Shown in pieces: positions 1 through 5,442 of a stretch of 5,867 nucleotides of DNA; the stretch's first letter is position 1; each line of letters begins with the position of its first letter. Both the position numbers and the translations under genes were made by a program. A model generated the notes under the pieces. The model was given only the letters and a program-made list of their open reading frames with translations. It was not told the origin of the DNA and ran no database searches. The stretch is from an uncultured bacterium (GTDB lineage: Bacteria > Bacillota > Clostridia > Lachnospirales > Lachnospiraceae): positions 1-5,867 of the forward strand of contig CAMTZV010000112.1 of the NCBI GenBank assembly GCA_947086625.1. Reading direction: 5' to 3'.

Positions 1-363
1 AAAACAGGGCTGATTTTTAACGGCTGGTCGTTTCTGATCCTGTTTTTAAACGGCGCGGTGTTTTCCATCATCGGTGTCGTCGTGAGCTTTTACGCGAAAA
101 GCCACACGGATGTGCCGCGTTTTTCCAACTATATCATTATGCCGATGGCGTATCTGTGCAACACGTTTTTTTCGACGGAGCGGATGCCGCACGGGCTTCG
201 CGAGGCGGTGGAAATTTTGCCGCTGTCGCAGACGAGCGGGATGATCCGCTCCATCGCGAGGGGAGAGGGCTTTGCGCCGTCCGGCATTTTTATTTTGACG
301 GCGTATCTGGCGCTTTTCGGGCTACTTGCGTCTGCGTTTTTGTATCGAAAGAAAAACCTGTAG
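1..363 (+). CDS. ABC-2 type transporter permease, C-terminal part
   Basis: This is the 3' end of a gene whose start lies before the window; 120 codons are visible, ending in TAG at 361-363. The peptide is hydrophobic and fits the last half of an ABC-2 exporter permease (drug, lipid or polysaccharide export). A membrane segment with FSIIGVVVSFYAKS comes first. Next is a segment around IIMPMAYLCNTFFS, the usual 'P-x-x-x-x-(S/N)-x-x-F' region before the short outer loop. The loop ends near LPLSQTSGMIR, and the last helix stops at the basic tail YRKKNL. The family normally has six membrane helices and a separate ATPase gene, which would be upstream. The next gene begins 11 bases later on the same strand with no terminator between them, so co-transcription is likely. 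The substrate cannot be told from this fragment. The family call is from remembered motifs, not from a search. Confidence 0.8.
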   Translation, partial: KTGLIFNGWSFLILFLNGAVFSIIGVVVSFYAKSHTDVPRFSNYIIMPMAYLCNTFFSTERMPHGLREAVEILPLSQTSGMIRSIARGEGFAPSGIFILTAYLALFGLLASAFLYRKKNL

Positions 364-374
364 GAGATGAGACG

Positions 375-1619
375 ATGAAAAAGGGATGGCGTGTGCTGCT
401 GCTCGCATTGGCGGTGGCGGCGCTTGGCTGCGGCACGGCGGGGGAGCGGCGCGCCGCGGTGTATGATGGCGGCGTAAAACGGACGGACGTGGATACCGGC
501 GCAGCGCATGGAGAGTGCGCGGATGAGGAGCGCACGGCGCAGCCAGGCGTCGCGGACGAGCGAGAGGGCGCGGGGATGCAGTGGCGGGACATGAAGCCGT
601 CGGGTGCGCTCTCGCTCTCCTACGCGACACAGTTTGCGGCGGACTTTTACGAGGGCGGCTATGCGCTGCTCACGATCGGGGACGACGAGCGTTTTCTCGT
701 CGTGCCGGAGGGCGGCGGGGTGCCGGCGGGGCTGGATGCGGACATCGCTGTTTTGCGGCAGCCGATCGATCGCATCTATCTCGTGGCGACGTCCGCGATG
801 GATTTTTTCCGGGCGCTTGAGGGCATCGGCAGCATCCGCCTCTCGGGCACGGACGCCGACGGATGGTACATTGGGGAGGCGAAGGAAGCACTTGCGCAGG
901 GAAGCATGCTTTATGCGGGCAAATATTCCGCGCCGGATTACGAGCTGATTGTAGGCGAGGGGTGCAATCTCGCCGTGGAATCGACGATGATTTTGCACGC
1001 GCCGGAGGTGAAGGAGCAGCTCGAGCGTCTTGGCATTCCGGTTCTGGTGGAGCGCTCAAGCTACGAGAGCCACCCGCTCGGGCGCATGGAGTGGATCAAG
1101 CTCTACGGCGTGCTGCTCGGGAAGGTGCGGGAGGCGGAGGCATTTTTTGCGGAGCAGACGGCGGGCCTGCCGGATCTGAGCGCAGCGGCGGGGGAGAAGA
1201 AGCGCGCGGCATTTTTTTCGATCCACTCAAACGGCTCCGTCACGGTGCGAAAGAGCGGCGATTATGTGGCAAAGATGATCGAGCTTGCCGGGGGCACGTA
1301 CGCGTTTTCGGATCTCGGGGACGACAATGCGCTCTCCACGATGAACCTGGAGATGGAGGCATTTTATGGCGGTGCGAGGGATGCGGACGTCATCATCTAC
1401 AACAGCACGATCGAGGGCGAGCTGCACACGTTGGACGAGCTGCTGGAAAAATGCCCGCTGCTGGCGGACTTCCAGGCGGTGCAGGACGGGCAGGTGTACT
1501 GCGTCGGACAGAATCTGTTTCAGGAGAGCACCGGGTTTGGTGAGATGATCCGCGATATGAACCGAATTTTTACGGGAAAGGAAGCGGAGGGGCTTGCGTA
1601 TCTCTATCCGCTGCGGTGA
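375..1619 (+). CDS. ABC transporter substrate-binding protein, corrinoid/iron-complex class (BtuF/FecB-like)
   Basis: This 414-residue exported binding protein should capture a corrinoid or iron chelate at the cell surface and deliver it to the permease encoded next. The ATG at 375 is chosen because AGGAG (362-366) lies 8 bases upstream and the protein then opens with a signal peptide: MKK, a hydrophobic core at about 7-17, and a possible lipidated Cys19 in ALGC, a lipobox less standard than LAGC. Residues 20-67 form a polar, charged linker. The binding-protein fold (Peripla_BP_2 class) follows from about residue 68. Its most conserved-looking stretches are YAGKYSAPDYEL (180-191), EST (202-204) and ESHPLGRMEWIKLYG (231-245), which I recognise as typical of a clostridial family found near cobalamin genes. 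The two Glu-containing stretches may supply the acidic residues that dock on the permease, by analogy with BtuF. The stop is 6 bases before the permease start. The corrinoid assignment rests mainly on neighbours; a siderophore or haem ligand is possible. Confidence 0.88.
   Translation: MKKGWRVLLLALAVAALGCGTAGERRAAVYDGGVKRTDVDTGAAHGECADEERTAQPGVADEREGAGMQWRDMKPSGALSLSYATQFAADFYEGGYALLTIGDDERFLVVPEGGGVPAGLDADIAVLRQPIDRIYLVATSAMDFFRALEGIGSIRLSGTDADGWYIGEAKEALAQGSMLYAGKYSAPDYELIVGEGCNLAVESTMILHAPEVKEQLERLGIPVLVERSSYESHPLGRMEWIKLYGVLLGKVREAEAFFAEQTAGLPDLSAAAGEKKRAAFFSIHSNGSVTVRKSGDYVAKMIELAGGTYAFSDLGDDNALSTMNLEMEAFYGGARDADVIIYNSTIEGELHTLDELLEKCPLLADFQAVQDGQVYCVGQNLFQESTGFGEMIRDMNRIFTGKEAEGLAYLYPLR
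1615..1619 (+). promoter_or_regulatory. Ribosome binding site of the permease, overlapping the upstream stop codon
   Basis: GGTGA lies 6 bases before the ATG at 1626 and matches part of the anti-Shine-Dalgarno complement (AGGAGGTGA). Its last three bases are the TGA stop of the binding-protein gene. No stronger site is visible, so ribosomes ending the upstream gene probably help start the permease. This is weak but is the only candidate. Confidence 0.45.
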
Positions 1620-1625
1620 ACGGGC

Positions 1626-2663
1626 ATGGAGAAAGAAAAAGGAATCGGACGCTTTTCGCGTGCGCTGGCGTTCTTAGCGCTGCTTCTCGCGGGGCTTGCC
1701 GTGTGGAATCTGTGTGTTGGAAGCGCCCGGTTTACGGCGGCGGAGCTTTTCCGGCTGCTCGTCTCCCCGGACGGCGGGACGAACGGGCGGATCCTCTGGG
1801 AGATCCGCATCCCGCGCATTGTGGCGGCGGTCATTTTGGGCGGGGCGCTCTCGCTGTCGGGCTTCCTGCTGCAAACCTTCTTTGCAAACCCGATCGCAGG
1901 CCCCTTTGTGCTCGGTATCAGCTCGGGGGCGAAGCTTGTCGTATCGCTCATGATGATCCTGCTGCTTGGGCGGGGGATCGCCGTCTCCTCGTGGGGGATG
2001 ATCCTCGCGGCGTTTGCGGGCGCGATGCTCTCCATGGGCTTTATCCTGCTCTTGTCGCGGCGGGTGCGCTCCATGTCGATGCTTGTCGTCTGCGGTGTGA
2101 TGATCGGCTACATCTGCTCGGCGATCACCGATTTTGTCGTGGCGTTTGCGGACGATTCCAATATCGTCGATCTGCACAACTGGTCGATGGGAAGCTTTTC
2201 GGGCATGAGCTGGGGCGGCATCCGGGTGATGGCGCTCGTTGTCTCGGCAGCGTTTGTGTGCTGCTTCCTGCTCTCAAAGCCGATCGGGGCGTATCAGCTC
2301 GGGGAGGTCTACGCGGCGAGCGTCGGGGTCGACACGATGCGTCTGCGCATTGCGCTTATCGTGCTTACGAGTGTGCTGTCGGCGACGGTGACGGCATTCG
2401 CTGGCCCGATCTCCTTTGTGGGGATTGCGGTGCCGCACCTCATGAAAAGCCTGATGGGGACCGCAAAGCCGCTGCTTCTCATTCCCGCCTGTTTTTTAGG
2501 CGGCGCGGCGTTTGTCCTCTTCTGCGATCTCATCGCGCGTACGATGTTTGCGCCGACGGAGCTCTCGATCAGCTCGGTTACGGCGGTGCTTGGCGCGCCG
2601 GTCGTGATCTGGGTGATGGTGCGGCAGAAGAATTCGGGCAGAAGGGAGGAGCGGCATGGCTGA
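1626..2663 (+). CDS. FecCD/BtuC-family ABC transporter permease
   Basis: This 345-residue integral membrane protein forms, as a dimer, the channel of a type II importer for corrinoids, haem or siderophores; 345 residues is normal for the family. The family signature is clear: GFLLQTFFANPIAGPFVLG at 79-97 (usual form G-x-x-x-Q-x-x-x-x-N-P-L-A-x-P-x-x-L-G), and GPISFVGIAVPH at 260-271, the stretch before the last helices, close to the usual G-x-(I/L)-x-F-(V/I)-G-L-x-x-P-H. About ten hydrophobic segments can be followed, the first at about residues 13-33. YAASVGVDTMRLR (about 225-237) matches the cytoplasmic coupling region that meets the ATPase. The start lies 6 bases after the binding-protein stop, and the 3' end overlaps the ATPase gene by 8 bases, so the three genes form one translation-coupled unit. 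The family gives the ligand class only; corrinoid is inferred from the neighbours. Confidence 0.93.
   Translation: MEKEKGIGRFSRALAFLALLLAGLAVWNLCVGSARFTAAELFRLLVSPDGGTNGRILWEIRIPRIVAAVILGGALSLSGFLLQTFFANPIAGPFVLGISSGAKLVVSLMMILLLGRGIAVSSWGMILAAFAGAMLSMGFILLLSRRVRSMSMLVVCGVMIGYICSAITDFVVAFADDSNIVDLHNWSMGSFSGMSWGGIRVMALVVSAAFVCCFLLSKPIGAYQLGEVYAASVGVDTMRLRIALIVLTSVLSATVTAFAGPISFVGIAVPHLMKSLMGTAKPLLLIPACFLGGAAFVLFCDLIARTMFAPTELSISSVTAVLGAPVVIWVMVRQKNSGRREERHG
2643..2651 (+). promoter_or_regulatory. Strong Shine-Dalgarno site for the ATPase inside the permease gene
   Basis: AGGGAGGAG lies just before the ATG at 2656, within the last codons of the permease. It fixes the ATPase start and produces an 8-base overlap between the two genes, which supports translational coupling of channel and ATPase. 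Confidence 0.7.
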
Positions 2664-3756
2664 GCCTTATCTTTATACCGAGCATATGGCGGTGGGCTAC
2701 GGCAGAAGGGTTCTGATCGACGACATTTCCATACGCGTGGCGCGCGGGGAGATCGTCACGCTTATCGGGCCAAACGGCGCGGGGAAATCTACCATATTAA
2801 AAAGCATCATCCGACAGCTTGCGCTCATGGGCGGACGGGTTGTTTTAGACGGCAGCGGCATGGAGAACATGAGCGGGAGGGACGTGGCAAAAAAAATGTC
2901 GGTGCTCATGACGGAGCAGACGCGCACGGAGCTTGCAACCTGCTTTGACGTGGCGGCCGCGGGGCGTTATCCGTACACGGGGCACTTTGGCGTTCTGGGC
3001 GAAAGGGACCGGGCAGCTGTGATGGAGGCGCTTTCCCTCGTCCATGCAGAGGAGCTTGCGCAGGAGGATTTTTCGAAAATCAGCGACGGACAGCGCCAGC
3101 GGATTCTGCTGGCGCGTGCCATCTGCCAGGAGCCGGAGATTCTCGTGCTCGACGAGCCGACCTCGTTTCTGGATATCCGCCACAAGCTGGAGCTTCTGGC
3201 AGTCTTAAAGGAGATGGCAGGGGAGCGGCGTGCGGCACTGATCCTGTCGCTGCACGAGCTGGAGCTTGCGCAGAAGATTTCCGATGTGGTCGTGTGCGTG
3301 CGCGGGGATCATATCGACCGGGTGGGGGAGCCGGAGGAGATTTTCACCGACGCATACATCCGGCAGCTTTACGGCATCGCGCACGGCAGCTACAATGCAA
3401 ATTTCGGATGCCTGGAGCTTGCGGCTGCGGCGGGAAAGCCGCAGACGTTTATCATCGGCGGCGGGGGCAGCGGGATCGCGCTTTACCGGAGGCTTCAGCG
3501 CTCAGGTGTTCCGTTTGCCGCGGGGGTGCTCCACACGAACGATATTGATTATGCAGTTGCAAAATCCCTGGCGGCGCGCGTGATCGCGGCGGCGCCCTTT
3601 GAGCCGATCGATGCGGACGCTTACGAGGAGGCGCGGGCGTGCATGCGCACGTGCAGGGAGGTGTACTGTACGCTGTCCGGGTTTGGCAGCATGAACGGAG
3701 CGAACCGCAGGCTCATGGAGGAGGCGCGGGAGCTTGGCTCGCTGCGGGAGCCGTGA
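2656..3756 (+). CDS. Corrinoid/iron-complex ABC transporter ATP-binding protein with extra C-terminal domain
   Basis: This 366-residue cytoplasmic ATPase should drive the importer formed with the two preceding genes. Residues 1 to about 250 are a complete ABC domain: Walker A GPNGAGKST (38-46), Q-loop Gln88, signature ISDGQRQR (142-149, with SDGQ in place of SGGQ), Walker B ILVLDEP (162-168, catalytic Glu167), D-loop SFLD (170-173) and H-loop His200. Plain BtuD/FecE proteins end near residue 250-260. This one continues for about 105 residues that open with TFIIGGGGSGIALYRRL (264-280), a beta-strand, glycine-rich loop and helix like a Rossmann nucleotide-binding start. A Cys cluster follows (Cys329, Cys333, Cys338), then a closing stretch around FGSMNGAN. 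I recall similar extended ATPases in archaeal and clostridial cobalamin uptake systems but could not check. After the stop, a different frame stays open to the next gene (see findings), so the true C-terminus could be longer if the sequence contains a frameshift. Confidence 0.92.
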   Translation: MAEPYLYTEHMAVGYGRRVLIDDISIRVARGEIVTLIGPNGAGKSTILKSIIRQLALMGGRVVLDGSGMENMSGRDVAKKMSVLMTEQTRTELATCFDVAAAGRYPYTGHFGVLGERDRAAVMEALSLVHAEELAQEDFSKISDGQRQRILLARAICQEPEILVLDEPTSFLDIRHKLELLAVLKEMAGERRAALILSLHELELAQKISDVVVCVRGDHIDRVGEPEEIFTDAYIRQLYGIAHGSYNANFGCLELAAAAGKPQTFIIGGGGSGIALYRRLQRSGVPFAAGVLHTNDIDYAVAKSLAARVIAAAPFEPIDADAYEEARACMRTCREVYCTLSGFGSMNGANRRLMEEARELGSLREP

Positions 3757-3876
3757 GCGGGAGGGCGCGGATGCCCGGGCTGCTGCGGAGGGCGTGAGTG
3801 TGGCAGGAGCGGGTGTCCGGGGCGCTGTGGAAGCCATGTGTGTGGAGTTCGGATGCGGGGAAAGGAGTAGTCAAAT
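3757..3876 (+). other. 120-bp gap with a coding-like open frame; no terminator seen
   Basis: This gap separates the ATPase stop from the next start. I see no promoter boxes, no stem followed by a T-run and no riboswitch-like layout. One frame (codons starting at 3755, 3758 and so on) has no stop from 3695 to the TGA at 3878-3880, is rich in Ala, Gly, Val and Glu codons with G in first position, and ends by overlapping the next ATG as ATGA. Within it, a GTG at 3794 or an ATG at 3836 could start a peptide of 28 or 14 residues. The last bases hold AAAGGAG (3861-3867), the ribosome binding site of the next gene, 9 bases before its ATG. It may be the frameshifted 3' end of the ATPase gene, a tiny leader, or chance in G+C-rich DNA. 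Confidence 0.4.
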
Positions 3877-5439
3877 ATGAAAACAGTTCATGTCGCGATC
3901 GAGGGCGGGCAGAGCTTATGCGCCCGCCCGGGCGAGCGGCTTTCGAATCTTTTAAAGGCTGCGGGCATTTATCTGTCCGAGCCGTGCGGCGGTGTGGGCC
4001 GCTGCGGAAAGTGTAAGGTGCGGGTGCTTCGTGGAAAGGCCGCGGTGACGGAGGCCGACCGGCGCTTTTTTGACGAAAAGGAGCTGGCGCAGGGCTATCG
4101 TCTGGCGTGTACGTTGCGCGTGGAGGACGACCTGCTGCTGCACCTGTCAGCGCCCGGCGAGGATGCGTTCGATGTGCTCACGGCAGATGCGGCACGGGGA
4201 AATGCGGCGGCGGATGCCTCCTTCGGCCTCGCGATCGATATCGGAACGACTACGCTCGCCGCGGCGCTCGTCGACCGGAACACGGGGGAGATCGTCGCCA
4301 GCGCCTGCGGTGTCAACCACCAGAGGGCTTACGGGGCGGACGTGATCGCGCGGATCGCCGCGGCAAATGACGGCAGGGGAGCGGCTTTGCAGAACTGTAT
4401 CCGGCAGGATTTAAACGCCCTCATCGGACAGCTTTTATCCGGGGGCGGTTTCGCGCCGGAGCAGATTGCGCGGGCGGCGGTCAGTGCAAACACAACGATG
4501 GGGCATCTGCTCATGGGCTACCCGTGCGAGGGCCTTGGCGCGTATCCGTTTACGCCGCACCGGCTCGATGCGGTGAGCGATAAGGCGGCGGGCATGCTCG
4601 GGGAGGAGACGCTGCTGCGCTGTCCGGTGACGCTTTTGCCCGGCATCTCGGCTTTCGTGGGCGGCGACATTGCGGGTGGGCTTTTAGCGTGCGGCGTGTA
4701 TGAGCAGGAGAAGCCCGTGCTTCTTTTGGATCTCGGGACAAACGGGGAGATGGCGGTCGGGAACCGCGAGCGTATCCTTGTGACGAGCACCGCGGCGGGG
4801 CCTGCCTTTGAGGGCGGGAATATCTCCTGCGGCATCGGGAGCATCCCAGGCGCGATCTGCAATGTGAAAATCACAGGCGGCGCGGCTAAGGTCACGACGA
4901 TCGGGGACGCCCCGGCGCGCGGGCTGTGCGGAACCGGCGTCATCGAGGCGATGCGGGAGCTGCTCGTAAACGGGCTGGTCGACGAGAGCGGACTTATGGC
5001 TGAGGAGTACGGGGAAGCGGGCTTTGTGCTGGCCAAAACGCAGGAGGGGGAGCCGCTTGCCTTTACGCAAAGGGATGTACGGGAGATCCAGCTCGCGAAA
5101 TCCGCGGTGCGTGCGGGCGCGGAAACGCTGCTTTTGCGCTATGGCATCTCCTGCGACGAGGTGGAGGCGGTGTATGTGGCGGGGGGCTTCGGAACCCGTC
5201 TCGACATCGCAAAGGCGGTGGATATCGGCCTTTTGCCAGAAAAGCTGCGCGGCAAGGTGCGGGCGGTCGGAAACACGAGCCTGCGGGGCGCGATCGACTA
5301 TCTGACGAGGACGGCGGCGCCCGAGCAGCTCGCGGGGCTGATCGCGGTGTCGAAGGAGGTTGCGCTCGCGATGGATCAGGATTTTAACGAGCGGTATTTG
5401 GAGTATATGACATTTGAACGTTCAGAGCGGGAGGGGTAA
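3877..5439 (+). CDS. [2Fe-2S] ferredoxin-domain ASKHA ATPase, RACo/RamA-like corrinoid reductive activator
   Basis: This 520-residue soluble protein combines an iron-sulfur electron carrier with an ATPase of the acetate/sugar kinase-Hsp70-actin fold. Residues 1 to about 95 form a plant-type [2Fe-2S] domain with ligands Cys37, Cys43, Cys46 and Cys78 (pattern C-x5-C-x2-C, then a distant C). The ASKHA part starts near 116 with phosphate-1 motif DIGTTT (121-126), then NHQRAYGADVI (147-157), phosphate-2 motif DLGTNGE (285-291), LCGTGVI (350-356) and VAGGFG (434-439). This matches the DUF4445/RACo C-terminal family. Studied members use ATP to help reduce the inactive Co(II) state of corrinoid proteins to Co(I). 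RACo is, from memory, above 600 residues with a linker and middle region; here the Fe-S and ASKHA parts lie only about 20 residues apart. RamA's C-terminal 4Fe-4S cysteine motifs are absent. Placement between corrinoid uptake and corrin synthesis suggests reduction of corrinoid cobalt. The ATG is set by GGAG 9 bases upstream. Confidence 0.9.
   Translation: MKTVHVAIEGGQSLCARPGERLSNLLKAAGIYLSEPCGGVGRCGKCKVRVLRGKAAVTEADRRFFDEKELAQGYRLACTLRVEDDLLLHLSAPGEDAFDVLTADAARGNAAADASFGLAIDIGTTTLAAALVDRNTGEIVASACGVNHQRAYGADVIARIAAANDGRGAALQNCIRQDLNALIGQLLSGGGFAPEQIARAAVSANTTMGHLLMGYPCEGLGAYPFTPHRLDAVSDKAAGMLGEETLLRCPVTLLPGISAFVGGDIAGGLLACGVYEQEKPVLLLDLGTNGEMAVGNRERILVTSTAAGPAFEGGNISCGIGSIPGAICNVKITGGAAKVTTIGDAPARGLCGTGVIEAMRELLVNGLVDESGLMAEEYGEAGFVLAKTQEGEPLAFTQRDVREIQLAKSAVRAGAETLLLRYGISCDEVEAVYVAGGFGTRLDIAKAVDIGLLPEKLRGKVRAVGNTSLRGAIDYLTRTAAPEQLAGLIAVSKEVALAMDQDFNERYLEYMTFERSEREG
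3903..3929 (+). other. GC-only hairpin just inside the start of the ASKHA gene
   Basis: GGGCGGGC (3903-3910) is the exact reverse complement of GCCCGCCC (3922-3929), giving an 8-bp all-GC stem with an 11-base loop that could add a small inner GC/GC pair around TTAT. It begins 26 bases after the first base of the ATG. No T-run follows, so it is not an intrinsic terminator. It could slow early elongation or protect mRNA, or it may just reflect base composition. Confidence 0.35.
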
Positions 5440-5442
5440 TCT

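Noticed and set aside
156..374. Upstream extension of the binding-protein frame to an ATG at 156
   Set aside because: It overlaps the end of the exporter permease and has no good ribosome binding site. The ATG at 375 has AGGAG at proper spacing and begins a signal peptide.
129..998. A 289-codon open frame on the minus strand opposite the exporter end and the binding protein
   Set aside because: Its product is Arg/His/Pro-rich with no recognisable motif. It lies fully antisense to two well-supported genes and is explained by G+C-rich codon bias.
1616..2716. A 366-codon open frame overlapping the permease in another frame
   Set aside because: Its product is Arg/Cys/Gly-rich and lacks membrane segments or motifs, while the overlapping frame at 1626-2663 encodes a textbook FecCD permease.
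3073..3108. SDGQ in place of SGGQ in the ATPase signature as a sign of inactivity
   Set aside because: Asp at this position is, from memory, common in this branch of importer ATPases, and Walker A, Walker B, Q-loop, D-loop and H-loop are all intact.
3757..3870. In-frame reading past the ATPase TGA gives a Gly/Cys-rich tail with seven cysteines, suggesting selenocysteine or readthrough of a metal-binding tail
   Set aside because: The Gly/Arg/Cys pattern is what the shadow frame of an Ala/Gly/Val/Glu-coding frame looks like. No SECIS-type hairpin is evident, and the neighbouring frame is the more coding-like.
3757..3876. Possible cobalamin riboswitch or terminator in the longest gap
   Set aside because: At 120 bases it is too short for a full cobalamin aptamer plus expression platform. 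I see no B12-box-like sequence and no stem with a T-run.
3773..3933. The palindrome GCCCGGGC occurs twice, at 3773-3780 and 3926-3933
   Set aside because: At this base composition an 8-base all-GC word is expected about once or less in the window, so two copies are not convincing as an operator or repeat.
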